From NCBI GenBank assembly GCA_024762995.1, contig JANTGI010000012.1, forward strand, positions 1 to 39,814: a stretch of 39,814 bases of DNA, in the 5' to 3' direction. Under the pieces are notes generated by a model, which searched no databases, was not told where the DNA came from, and was given only the letters and a program-made list of their open reading frames with translations. Below, in pieces: positions 15,574 through 24,059 of this stretch; the first letter of the stretch is position 1, and each line of letters starts with the position of its first letter. The stretch is from Saprospiraceae bacterium (GTDB lineage Bacteria > Bacteroidota > Bacteroidia > Chitinophagales > Saprospiraceae). Made by a program: the position numbers and the translations under genes.

Positions 15574-16719
15574 ATGTCTAATTGGTTTAAAAATCTACTG
15601 CATAAAGAAACGGAAGTAAGACCCAAGTTTGGGACCATGTCCATTCATGAGACGGACTTGGCGCTTGCGCAAAAAATGCTGACTGAAGCACCTAGTCCAA
15701 CGGCCATAAAGGACTTGGAAGAATACACCAAAAAGTATCTGAATGTGGAAGCTGTTTATGCTTTTGGGCAAGAGCCTTTGGATGCTTTGTTTTCGTTGTT
15801 GCCTAAGGAGAGCATTGTGGTTTCTCCGGCTTTCATCTATAAGAGTGCAGCCGAATCCATGTTGCGTAATGATCTGAAAATCAAATGGATAGATATTGAG
15901 TTGGCGAGTTTTGGACCTGATTTGGCAGAGTTGAAAACGACCATTGAAGATGGCGCTAATGCCTTGTTTTTGCCCTATTACTTGGGGATACCGTCTAATT
16001 TTTTGGAAGAGATTTTGGAAGTATGTCGGGCAAATGATGTGTTGGTGATTGAAGATTGTCGGCAGGCGCCTGGAGCATTGTTTGATAGTCAGCCATTGGG
16101 TAGTTTTGGGGATTTGGCATTGTTTAGTTTTAATGCCATGATGCCGGTGAATGCCATGCAAGGGGGGATGATTGCCATTAAATACAATGTCGATTTTTCT
16201 GAAAGGATGGCCAAAATACAGGCAGACGCACCCGCCGCGACGCTTTCGCAAAAAGAATTATTGGAAGCATTTATAGATTTTTATGAAGACCGAAAAATCC
16301 CCGACAAAGGTCTTTTAGACATAAAACATGGCAATAAACGTTGGGAGAAAAAATGGACTTTTAGCGAAAGCAAAACTACCAAAATCTATCCGGCTCAGGC
16401 TGTTTTGGCGAAAGCCCAATTAGAGCAAGCAGAAAACTTTAGTTATTACCGCCAAAATCATTTGAGAGTATGGCAAGCCATCGCCGAAGAAAAAAATTGG
16501 CTAATGCCCCAACCCATCCCCCAATCGGCACCGGGATGGTTGCGTGCACCGGTATTGGTCCCCGAACAAGACCAAGAAAAAGCAAAATCTTTGGATGAAC
16601 ACCCCGAAATCGGGCGCTGGTATTGTGAGACCAGTCTGCCACAAGGCCTTGATTTAGAGCTGTTTCCAAATACGAAGCGGGTGAGCCGGGAGATTTTTCA
16701 GTTTCCGACGGAGATGTAA
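15574..16719 (+). CDS. DegT/DnrJ/EryC1/StrS-fold protein lacking the PLP lysine
   Basis: 381 residues. The fold is recognisable from the stretch around 165-200: VIEDCRQAPGALFDSQPLGS keeps the Asp and Gln that hold PLP in this family, and SFGDLALFSF leads to where active members have a lysine (FSFxxxK). Here that position is Met190 in FSFNAMMPVNAMQGG. Family members are PLP aminotransferases for nucleotide sugars; without lysine no internal aldimine can form, so an ordinary transaminase role is unlikely. The N-terminus (about 1-45) is also not typical. It could be a pseudoenzyme, a dehydratase-like variant (ColD uses His there) or a structural partner. It is convergent with the gene at 16750. 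Confidence 0.82.
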   Translation: MSNWFKNLLHKETEVRPKFGTMSIHETDLALAQKMLTEAPSPTAIKDLEEYTKKYLNVEAVYAFGQEPLDALFSLLPKESIVVSPAFIYKSAAESMLRNDLKIKWIDIELASFGPDLAELKTTIEDGANALFLPYYLGIPSNFLEEILEVCRANDVLVIEDCRQAPGALFDSQPLGSFGDLALFSFNAMMPVNAMQGGMIAIKYNVDFSERMAKIQADAPAATLSQKELLEAFIDFYEDRKIPDKGLLDIKHGNKRWEKKWTFSESKTTKIYPAQAVLAKAQLEQAENFSYYRQNHLRVWQAIAEEKNWLMPQPIPQSAPGWLRAPVLVPEQDQEKAKSLDEHPEIGRWYCETSLPQGLDLELFPNTKRVSREIFQFPTEM

Positions 16720-16749
16720 AAAGCTCCGGAATTTTATATTTCAAGGCTT

Positions 16750-18180
16750 CTATTTTACCACAAATCGTCGAATCTCCACCCCCGCTTTAGACGTGATTTT
16801 CAAAAAGTATAAACCGGACTTCAATTGTTTATTAGCCAACTCGATCTGCTGTTGATTAGCGGCAAGTCTATGCTTTTCTGTGTACAGTAATTGTCCGTTT
16901 GCCGAAAGGATATCCAGGTTTAAGTTTATTGGCCTATTTACATTTAGCGTAAGCCGAACGGTCGAAGTAATAGGATTGGGCTGGATGCTCCAATCACTAA
17001 TCTCATCAATTTCCGAAAGGGCTAAGGGGCCGGTTATAAATGTCCACTTCATCGAAGTCAAGCTATCGGAGCAAGTATATCCATCATTAAATGGGGTCAC
17101 TCGCCAAAAATAATTTTTGTTTGGTTCCGGCAAAGCAAGTACATATTCCGATTGAGTCGTGATAAAAGTTTGCGTGAGTTGAGAGAAGTTGGAGTGTCGG
17201 GAGACTTCCAGGAAATAGGTTGACGCATTCGGCACATCATTCCAATCAAGAGTGACGTAATTGGAACTTAACGTCGTCGAATTGGCGGGAGAGATAAGCG
17301 TAGGGGCTTGGTTGATAGGCGTGGTATTGGGGATGTAGTTGCTCTGCAAATAAGCTCGGGAAGGCTTTGCATAATCGGCCTGCATCACCATTGATTGCTC
17401 GGGGGTAAAGGCAAAGAGTGGACACATCCAATAACCCATGGCATTGTTGGTCATGGGGTGGATGGGTGTGCCGCAGGAATCTTGGTCCGTCCCGGTGTAC
17501 GTACAATCATCAGCGCCAAGTGGCCCCAGTACATTATAATCCGGAGGTGTGTCACAAATAAAATCGGCGACATTTTCACAATTTTGGGCGCAAGTACTGG
17601 AAGTATCTATTTCAATATGGTCACTGGTGGTATTCATCAGGCTAAAGAAGTGACCGAGTCCGTGGGACGTTCTGGAGAGTGGAGCAAAATAACTGCTGTT
17701 CTTCATAATTAACCAGTCATCAGGGTGAGAATAAATAATCCCACTTGATCCTGTCGGATTGAGTATATCATGAACAATAAAAATATTAACCGCTGTCGAA
17801 TCAAAGGCTTGTCGGCAACTATTCGTCGTCAATGCACTGGTATGATTGTAGTCGAAGACAGCCGAATTGTCCATATAATCGAATCCATCTTTGATATAAA
17901 AGGTAAATCCGGTATTGGCAAATTCTTGATTGACCCGACAAAGCGCTTCAAAGACTTTGTGCTCCGTAACTCGTTGTTGCCCTTCAGAATCCGCAACTAA
18001 GTGGAATTTAATGGGGACATATCTTTCGTCTTCGGGAAAACCATCCGGATGTTTTTGGATTAAGGATTTGCTGGCTAAAATTCTCTGGATGGCTTCGGCT
18101 CGATTGGTGCCACACTCGTCTTGAGCTTTCGCAAAAAAGGAAAAAAGAAGAATGATGATAAAAGGGTAAAGGTATTTCAT
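16750..18180 (-). CDS. Secreted M43-like protein with degenerate zinc site (HGLGH), FN3-like and T9SS sorting domains
   Basis: 476 residues. Signal peptide 1-19 (ending FFAKA). Residues about 50-280 resemble M43 (pappalysin-like) metalloproteases: VNQEFANTGFTFYIKD, VNIFIVHDI, a cysteine-rich DFICDTPPDY segment and a Met-turn-like NAMGYWMC. However the zinc motif, normally HExxHxxGxxH, reads HGLGHFFSLMN (His173 to Asn183): catalytic Glu is Gly and the third ligand is Asn. An FN3-like domain follows (about 297-380), then a type A T9SS sorting domain (QPNPITSTVRLTL ... GLYFLKITSKAG). It should be exported and surface-attached but probably not proteolytic. The frame is intact, so this is not simple decay. 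Confidence 0.87.
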   Translation of the reverse strand: MKYLYPFIIILLFSFFAKAQDECGTNRAEAIQRILASKSLIQKHPDGFPEDERYVPIKFHLVADSEGQQRVTEHKVFEALCRVNQEFANTGFTFYIKDGFDYMDNSAVFDYNHTSALTTNSCRQAFDSTAVNIFIVHDILNPTGSSGIIYSHPDDWLIMKNSSYFAPLSRTSHGLGHFFSLMNTTSDHIEIDTSSTCAQNCENVADFICDTPPDYNVLGPLGADDCTYTGTDQDSCGTPIHPMTNNAMGYWMCPLFAFTPEQSMVMQADYAKPSRAYLQSNYIPNTTPINQAPTLISPANSTTLSSNYVTLDWNDVPNASTYFLEVSRHSNFSQLTQTFITTQSEYVLALPEPNKNYFWRVTPFNDGYTCSDSLTSMKWTFITGPLALSEIDEISDWSIQPNPITSTVRLTLNVNRPINLNLDILSANGQLLYTEKHRLAANQQQIELANKQLKSGLYFLKITSKAGVEIRRFVVK

Positions 18181-18367
18181 TGGTTATGTTTTTTATTGAT
18201 ATAATAATAGCATAACGATAGGTAAATTAGATTCGCTGCTCTATTCCCAATAAAAAACACCCGCTCGGATTGCGAAGTTTGCCGCCTTATGCGATTTCTC
18301 CAGTAAAGTGGACGAAGAGATTGGTGAGTTGAAAAGATTTTATTAACTCAAAATCGGGGTGATGAAA

Positions 18368-18404
18368 AAAATGTAAGTCACTGATAATTAGTGACTTACA
18401 TTTT
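18368..18404 (-). terminator. Terminator after the M1-MeaB-MscS operon
   Basis: AAAATGTAAGTCACT (18368-18382) and AGTGACTTACATTTT (18390-18404) form a perfect 15 bp stem with a 7-base loop. On the minus strand it is followed by Ts. It lies 26 bases beyond the MscS stop. The remaining 18181-18367 holds no gene. Confidence 0.88.
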
Positions 18405-18430
18405 ATCTTTTGCCCTGGTTGGAAAGTTTT

Positions 18431-19252
18431 TTATTCTCCAATTTCCCCAAGCTCGACCCCTTCAGAGTAAGCCATTTTGACGTGGTGTTCACTGAGCGCA
18501 TGTTTGATTCTTTGGTTGCATTCAAATTTTACATCCCAAAAATCATCCGGCTCGGCATAAGGGCGTACCGCTAGGAGAATGTTGTGAGAATCAAAAGTAT
18601 TAATACCGACTTCGACCGCAGGTGTCGGCAATACCCCCGGGACATCTTTAACCGCATCTAGGATGACTTGCTTTACTTTTGGGAAACTTTCCGCATAAGG
18701 CATGGATACTTCCAAGTCAACCCGAATGTAACCCTTGTCGGAATAGTTGGTGATGATGCCTTCGACCACTTTACCGTTGGGGATGATGAGTTTTTTGTTG
18801 CCGGGCGTAATTAGAATCGTATTGAAGATTCTAATCTCTTCGATTTTGCCGAAAGCGCCATCTACTTCGACCCATTGGCCAAGGCGATAAGGTTTGAAAA
18901 ATAAGATAAGAATCCCGGCGGCAAAGTTTCCTAAACTCCCTTGCAAGGACATACCGACGGCAAAACTCATCGCTGCCAAGATGCCCATCAAGGCGGTCAT
19001 CTTTATACCCAAAATCCCGACCACACTCATGATCAAGAAGACCTTCATCATGGTTGTCATAAAGGAAGATAAGAAAGGAATCGCATCCTCACTAACTTTA
19101 GCTTTTTCCAGCGCAAAGGTCAATACTTTTGATACCTTTTTTATGGCCCAATTACCAATGTAATAAACGGCAATCGCCATGAGCAAGTTAGGGGCAAATG
19201 TGACAACGGCATCAACGGCCTGATCCGCATATTTTTGAAAATCTATGTCCAT
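18431..19252 (-). CDS. MscS-family small-conductance mechanosensitive channel
   Basis: 273 residues with three N-terminal membrane helices and the pore-lining third helix MSFAVGMSLQGSLGNFAAGILIL (about 93-115, glycine/alanine pattern as in MscS), the beta domain with FKPYRLGQWVEVDG and IPNGKVVEGIITNYS, and the C-terminal alpha/beta domain. It opens under membrane tension to release solutes after osmotic downshock. It starts 6 bases after the MeaB stop and is the last gene before the terminator, so it is likely cotranscribed with MeaB and the M1 peptidase. A paralogue lies at 34087-34911. Confidence 0.93.
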   Translation of the reverse strand: MDIDFQKYADQAVDAVVTFAPNLLMAIAVYYIGNWAIKKVSKVLTFALEKAKVSEDAIPFLSSFMTTMMKVFLIMSVVGILGIKMTALMGILAAMSFAVGMSLQGSLGNFAAGILILFFKPYRLGQWVEVDGAFGKIEEIRIFNTILITPGNKKLIIPNGKVVEGIITNYSDKGYIRVDLEVSMPYAESFPKVKQVILDAVKDVPGVLPTPAVEVGINTFDSHNILLAVRPYAEPDDFWDVKFECNQRIKHALSEHHVKMAYSEGVELGEIGE

Positions 19253-19258
19253 AGTGTC

Positions 19259-20251
19259 TTACTTTTGGCGCAAAAATAGTAATATCAATTGTTTTGCAGC
19301 AGAAAATGGGGTTATTTTTAACTGAAGAACTTGCTTTTTATGGGCTTCGATGGCTTTTTTTAGCTTTTTATTCGCAAAAAAGTGGCTAAATATTTCTAAT
19401 TGTAACGCATCATCCATCCATTGGAGTAGTTGTGCCTTTCGGCGAATCTGAAAATATCCGGAGTCTTGGACCAATTGATGATGTTTTTTGATTTCTTCCC
19501 AAATTGATTCGATTCCGTCACCTGTCAAGGCGGATGTGGTGATAACCGGCGGCGTCCATTGGCTCTCCTTTGCAGGAAAAAGATGTAGGGCATTGGTGTA
19601 AGCCGCTTTGGCTTTTTGCGCAAGCGACGAATTGATGTCCGCTTTGTTGACGGCAACCAAATCGGCCAATTCTACCACGCCCCGTTTGATGCCTTGCAAT
19701 TCGTCACCGGCTCCCGACAAAATCATCAGCAAATAAAAATCCGTCATGTCATAGACGGCCGTCTCCGATTGTCCTACGCCCACGGTTTCCACCAAAATAA
19801 TGTCATAACCGGCTGCTTCACACAGCAAGATGGTTTCTCGAGTATGTCGCGCCACCCCCCCCAAGGTCTTGCCTGCCGGAGATGGGCGCACAAAGGCATT
19901 TTGGGATGCTCCAAGCTTCATCATTCTAGTTTTGTCTCCTAGGATGCTGCCACCGGTTTGTCGGCTACTGGGGTCCACCGCCAATACACCGACTTGATGG
20001 CCTTGCTCGATGAGATACATTCCCAAGCTTTCGACAAACGTACTTTTGCCGACTCCGGGACTTCCCGTGATCCCAATTCGGATAGATTTTCCTGTAAAGG
20101 GCATCAGGCGATTGAGCACTTCTTGGATGAAATCTTGGTGCGTCGGCAAACTGCTTTCGACGTAAGTGATGGCACGTCCAAGGGCAACCCGATCGCCTTT
20201 TTTTATCCTTTCGGAAAAATCTATGATGTCCGGCAACTTACTTTTTTTCAT
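19259..20251 (-). CDS. meaB: MeaB-type G-protein chaperone of methylmalonyl-CoA mutase (ArgK/YgfD)
   Basis: 330 residues from the ATG at 20251. An upstream in-frame ATG at 20284 would add 11 residues and overlap the preceding gene by 20 bases; I prefer 20251 (MKKSKLPDIIDFSERI). The P-loop is GSPGVGKST, followed by VLAVDPSSRQTGGSILGDKTRM, the switch region ILVETVGVGQSE and the base-recognition VNKADIN. MeaB uses GTP to guard cobalamin loading and protect methylmalonyl-CoA mutase from inactivation, a step in propionate/succinyl-CoA interconversion. No mutase gene is next to it here; instead it sits in an operon between an M1 peptidase and an MscS channel. Confidence 0.93.
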   Translation of the reverse strand: MKKSKLPDIIDFSERIKKGDRVALGRAITYVESSLPTHQDFIQEVLNRLMPFTGKSIRIGITGSPGVGKSTFVESLGMYLIEQGHQVGVLAVDPSSRQTGGSILGDKTRMMKLGASQNAFVRPSPAGKTLGGVARHTRETILLCEAAGYDIILVETVGVGQSETAVYDMTDFYLLMILSGAGDELQGIKRGVVELADLVAVNKADINSSLAQKAKAAYTNALHLFPAKESQWTPPVITTSALTGDGIESIWEEIKKHHQLVQDSGYFQIRRKAQLLQWMDDALQLEIFSHFFANKKLKKAIEAHKKQVLQLKITPFSAAKQLILLFLRQK

Positions 20252-20264
20252 GTTTCGGATTAAA

Positions 20265-23200
20265 TTAAGGGGCGTCCAGTTCAAAAATAGTTCTTGGTCG
20301 TAGCTTGTCCATGTTTATTGAAAAGGTAATTCTACCCAAATAGTTGCCGGAACTGCGCTGTTTTAGGTATAAGTTTAACTCCTTGCTGTTGAAGACGGGA
20401 AAATTTATTTTTAAGACATCGCCCCCCCGAATCTGAATTCCGGCAGAGTACATCTTGGCCAGTTGGGTGGAGTGGGTGCTCTCCGGAGCCGCAAAAATAG
20501 CGGCATCAAAGTAGGGACTCACATGGAAAAAGAAACCATTTGTCGGTAAGTCTGCCAATAAATTGATGCCTATCATCCAGTCATTGGAATGCCCAAAAGG
20601 CCCGTCGAGTGTAGGGGTTTTCATGCCGGCATCTCCGGAATAGATTTGTTGCGCCCATACATTACGCTCGTTTCGTCCCATATAGACTTGGGCAAAACGA
20701 TAGTCGTCTCGCCCCGTACCGGAAGCTGCCAGACTGCCCAGCACCAAACCATTATTAAACGAAGTCGAATAGCGGGCATCATTCATCAAGAAGTATCCGC
20801 CATGAAGACCGATTTTTATGCTTTTGTGGGCTTTGTAGTTGAAGCTAAAAGATTGAAAGCCGGATAGTTTTAGGTATTTTTTGGGTGTGTCGCCATATTG
20901 AGAATATTCCAAGCTGAGCCATGATTGCTGTTGCCGGATACCGTTTTTTTGATGAGCTTTGAATTGGAGCAGGCTGTATTGATGGAGGACTTTGTCCAAG
21001 TATTTGAATTCGCCGGTGTTGGTGTAGAAAGGTGTTTCTGACTGGACGAGTTCGTGGGAAAGTGTGATGATTCGGGATTGATTTCGAGCCGGATTTTTTT
21101 TACGTAAGTGAAACTCAATGGCCGGTACAATCCGGTTATAAACTTCCGAATAGCCATCTTTGGTATTATTGAAGTACGCAAATCTTCGTGCAGAAATTTG
21201 GGGGATGATTTGATGGAAGAGTCCTTGCGGAAAAAAAGGATAGCGTATTTCGCCTTGCCCCACGATGGTTTTGGCCCCAAAACTATACATCGGAATGACG
21301 GATGCGTAAAGTTTTTTGGTATAGAAACCTGCATTATAAAGGCCTATGCCGAGCATGTTTTTGTCGTAAGCATTCCAAGCATAAATGGGCGAAATAAACA
21401 GGAGATTTCGGTCTTTTTGCTCTGAACTCCCAACGAACTTGAGCGCCACAGGTCGGCGTGGGGAATAATTATTTTGTGGGTATAAATCAATGGTTTTAAG
21501 GTGGGGATCAATTTCAAAGTCATCATAAAGTCCGTCCTTCAGTTTAGGAAAAGAAAAGGTTTTGCTGCCTTCAAAGCCTTCTGCCACCAAAGAGTCCTGT
21601 ACTTGACCATATTTCTTGGCGAATAAGATTAAAGGTCCACGGAGACTTCCTTTGTTGGTGATGGTTACATCGGCAGTTTGCCCATCTTGGTGGACGGATG
21701 AGATGGTGTAATCCATGGTTTTGGTGGTGTTTAGGGCATCGAAAAACCAAGAAATATTTTTGTCTGTATTGGCTTGGAGTATTTGACGAAAGTCTTCGGG
21801 GTAGGGGTGTTTGAATTTCCAAGCCTGATAATATTTTTGCATGATTTGGTCAAATGCCGGTCTGCCTAGCAAGGTTTCCAGCATGTCTAAGTCAAAGGAC
21901 GGTTTTGCATAAGCAGCGATGCCATAATCCATCTCGCTCATTCGGTCGGGTGGGGTGATGGAGGGGATGTCGGAGTGTGTTCGTGCCTTTAGAAAATAGG
22001 CCAATTTTTCGTAAGAAATTTTCTTTTTTTGACTTTCTTCGGGTGGATAAAACTTGGTAGAGTAGCGATTTTCATAAAAAGTATTTATCCCTTCATCCAT
22101 CCATGCGTAGTCTCGTTCATTAGAAGCTAAGATGCCGTAAAACCAATTGTGTCCGACTTCGTGTGTGATGACGATGTCAGTCCCTTCCGGAGAAAAAGTC
22201 TTGCCAATAACGGTAATCATTGGATACTCCATCCCGCCACCGGCACCCAATGCGCTTAATACGGCCGTGGCATGGGAATAGGGATATTCTCCAATCCAAT
22301 TGGAGTAGGAGCGTAAGGCCCGTTTGATGTAATCGGTGGCATTTTTCCAATTATCAATGCCTTGCGGCGGAAAAAATGCCCAAGCATCAACTATTTTGCC
22401 GGAAGGTAGTTGCAAAGTGTCTTTGGTGACCAAGAACCTTTTGTCGGCAAACCAAGCAAAATCATGGACTTTTTGCGCCTTAAACCGGATGGTTTTGGTC
22501 TCGGTGGCAGATGGGGGAAAATGATTGCCTAGGGTATCGGCATTTATAATTGGTTGGGATTCGATTACTTTTTGAGCCAAAAATTCTTTTTCGGAAGCTG
22601 TTTGTAATTCGCCCGTGGCAGCGACTAGGTAATTTTGCGGCAGCGTAATGGTTACATCAAAATTACCAAATTCACTAAAAAATTCTCCTTGATCCAAATA
22701 GGGCATGGGGTGCCATCCTTTTTGGTCAAATACGGCCGGTTTTGGGTACCATTGGGAGATTTGGTAGGATGTTTTGACGTGACCGAGCCGGGAAAAAGAA
22801 GCGGGTATTTTTACGGTGAATGGGGTTTGTATATCAATGGATTGGTTGGGGGGCAATGGTTGGTTTAGGACGATGTAAGCGATATCCGGGGTCGATTTGT
22901 TTAGTGTTTGCCATTTGACTTTGCGTCCATCTACTTTGAAGTCCAATTGGGAGATATTACCCAAATCTTCTTCTTTTGAGAAGTAGAACTGAGAACTGCC
23001 ATTTTGGACTTGCTGTTGAGCAAAAGCGGTGAGTTTACTGCTATAGGCATTCGGCCAAAGGTGCATAAAAATGGTGTCTAAGGCAACGGGGGCATTATTT
23101 TTATAATGAATGTTGATGTCTCCTTTTAGGGTGTGGTTTTGGTCATTTAGGGATACATTGATTTTATAGTTGACTTCTTGTTGGAAGTAATCTTTTGTAG

Positions 23201-23267
23201 TGGGTGTCTGTGCATTAACCCGGAAGACAAAAAAAACGATTGACAATACGAAGCTTATGGATTTCAT
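20265..23267 (-). CDS. M1-family metallopeptidase with C-terminal outer-membrane beta-barrel-like domain
   Basis: 1000 residues. Signal peptide 1-19. The M1 N-terminal beta domain runs to about 300; the substrate motif is GGMEYP (in place of GAMEN) near 335; the zinc site is HEVGHNW (His369, Glu370, His373) with the third ligand in WMDEGINTFYE, about 19 residues on. M1 enzymes trim N-terminal residues from peptides. From about 600 the protein no longer looks like an M1 C-terminus: alternating aromatic/polar strands (FVGSSEQKDRNLLFISPIY onwards to ITFSINMDKLR) suggest a beta-barrel of about 400 residues. That would anchor the peptidase in the outer membrane; the barrel is inference from the pattern. 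First gene of the operon with MeaB and MscS. Confidence 0.88.
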   Translation of the reverse strand: MKSISFVLSIVFFVFRVNAQTPTTKDYFQQEVNYKINVSLNDQNHTLKGDINIHYKNNAPVALDTIFMHLWPNAYSSKLTAFAQQQVQNGSSQFYFSKEEDLGNISQLDFKVDGRKVKWQTLNKSTPDIAYIVLNQPLPPNQSIDIQTPFTVKIPASFSRLGHVKTSYQISQWYPKPAVFDQKGWHPMPYLDQGEFFSEFGNFDVTITLPQNYLVAATGELQTASEKEFLAQKVIESQPIINADTLGNHFPPSATETKTIRFKAQKVHDFAWFADKRFLVTKDTLQLPSGKIVDAWAFFPPQGIDNWKNATDYIKRALRSYSNWIGEYPYSHATAVLSALGAGGGMEYPMITVIGKTFSPEGTDIVITHEVGHNWFYGILASNERDYAWMDEGINTFYENRYSTKFYPPEESQKKKISYEKLAYFLKARTHSDIPSITPPDRMSEMDYGIAAYAKPSFDLDMLETLLGRPAFDQIMQKYYQAWKFKHPYPEDFRQILQANTDKNISWFFDALNTTKTMDYTISSVHQDGQTADVTITNKGSLRGPLILFAKKYGQVQDSLVAEGFEGSKTFSFPKLKDGLYDDFEIDPHLKTIDLYPQNNYSPRRPVALKFVGSSEQKDRNLLFISPIYAWNAYDKNMLGIGLYNAGFYTKKLYASVIPMYSFGAKTIVGQGEIRYPFFPQGLFHQIIPQISARRFAYFNNTKDGYSEVYNRIVPAIEFHLRKKNPARNQSRIITLSHELVQSETPFYTNTGEFKYLDKVLHQYSLLQFKAHQKNGIRQQQSWLSLEYSQYGDTPKKYLKLSGFQSFSFNYKAHKSIKIGLHGGYFLMNDARYSTSFNNGLVLGSLAASGTGRDDYRFAQVYMGRNERNVWAQQIYSGDAGMKTPTLDGPFGHSNDWMIGINLLADLPTNGFFFHVSPYFDAAIFAAPESTHSTQLAKMYSAGIQIRGGDVLKINFPVFNSKELNLYLKQRSSGNYLGRITFSINMDKLRPRTIFELDAP

Positions 23268-23348
23268 TCGGTATTTTTTTGCGGTAAAATTAGAAAAATT
23301 CTAGGGTTAAGCGTAGATTTAGGCTTTCAATTTTGTGAAAACTTCCCT

Positions 23349-23894
23349 ATGCGACTATTGATGGCCATAATGTCTAGTATCCTTTTGTTTTCTTGTAGTT
23401 CAAGCAATCAGCTAGAACATGAGCAAGTTGTTGTAGATAAATTTCCGGAGACATGGGCGGGGGTATGGAGTGGAGATTTGTCCATTTATAAAAATGGGAA
23501 GCAGTCTCGGACCTTGCCGATGAAGTTGTCTATTTTGCCGCAAGGCGACTCCGTACAATGGACTATTCAATATGATACGATGGATACACGGCCTTATACT
23601 TTGAAGGTTGTTGATAGGGAAAAGGGCGTTTACGTCGTTGATGAGCACAATACGATAAAGCTGGAATCTTATTTGTTTGGCAATAAGCTCATTTCGCAAT
23701 ACACCGTCATGGATAATCAAATTACCATCATGGAAGAGAAAAAAGGAGATACCATCATTTTTGAAGTGCTCATGTCCAAAAATGTGCCTGTGAGTACCAC
23801 CGGCGGCCAAAAAGTAGATGGGGAAGAGATTCCGGAAGTGATGACCTATCCCGTTAAAATTTATCAGAAGGCCATCTTGAAAAAGAAAGGCTAG
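23349..23894 (+). CDS. Small lipoprotein of unknown function
   Basis: 181 residues. The start MRLLMAIMSSILLFSCSSSN is a clear lipoprotein signal with lipobox LFSC (Cys16). The mature part is predicted beta-rich with a lipocalin-like run of strands (TWAGVWSGDLSIYKNGK ... LPMKLSILPQGDSVQWTIQYD ... YVVDEHNTIKLESYLFGNKLISQYTV, by position about 36-130), but no family is recognised. It is divergent from the M1 operon with an 81 bp gap, and its stop is followed 6 bases on by a tandem hairpin repeat. Confidence 0.8.
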   Translation: MRLLMAIMSSILLFSCSSSNQLEHEQVVVDKFPETWAGVWSGDLSIYKNGKQSRTLPMKLSILPQGDSVQWTIQYDTMDTRPYTLKVVDREKGVYVVDEHNTIKLESYLFGNKLISQYTVMDNQITIMEEKKGDTIIFEVLMSKNVPVSTTGGQKVDGEEIPEVMTYPVKIYQKAILKKKG

Positions 23895-23900
23895 GCATAG

Positions 23901-24045
23901 CCACAAAGCACCACAGGCACCCACCAAAAACCAAAAGCACCACAGGTGCGCCCCAAAACCAAAAGCACCACAGGTGCGCCCCAAAGACCAAAAGCGCCAC
24001 AGGCGCGCCCTAAAGACCAAAAGCGCCACAGGCGCGCCCCAAAGA
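23901..24045. repeat. 28-29 bp tandem repeat, five units, each with a hairpin
   Basis: Units begin at about 23901, 23931, 23959, 23988 and 24017, consensus CCAAAAGC-RCCACAGGYGC-GCCCCAAAGA. Each can form a 5 bp stem around ACA. Units 2 and 3 have GCACC-ACA-GGTGC, units 4 and 5 have GCGCC-ACA-GGCGC, a paired change that keeps the stem. It fills the gap between the lipoprotein stop and the convergent PaaZ stop at 24060 and could terminate both. No spacers separate the units, so it is not a CRISPR array. Confidence 0.9.
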
Positions 24046-24059
24046 CCAAAGCCCTCCTT

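Noticed and set aside
16720-16749. Terminator between the DegT-like and M43-like genes
   Set aside because: Only a weak AAGC/GCTT pairing is visible; no stable stem with a T run.
23901-24052. CRISPR-like array of 28-29 bp repeats
   Set aside because: Units are directly adjacent without unique spacers and no cas genes are present.
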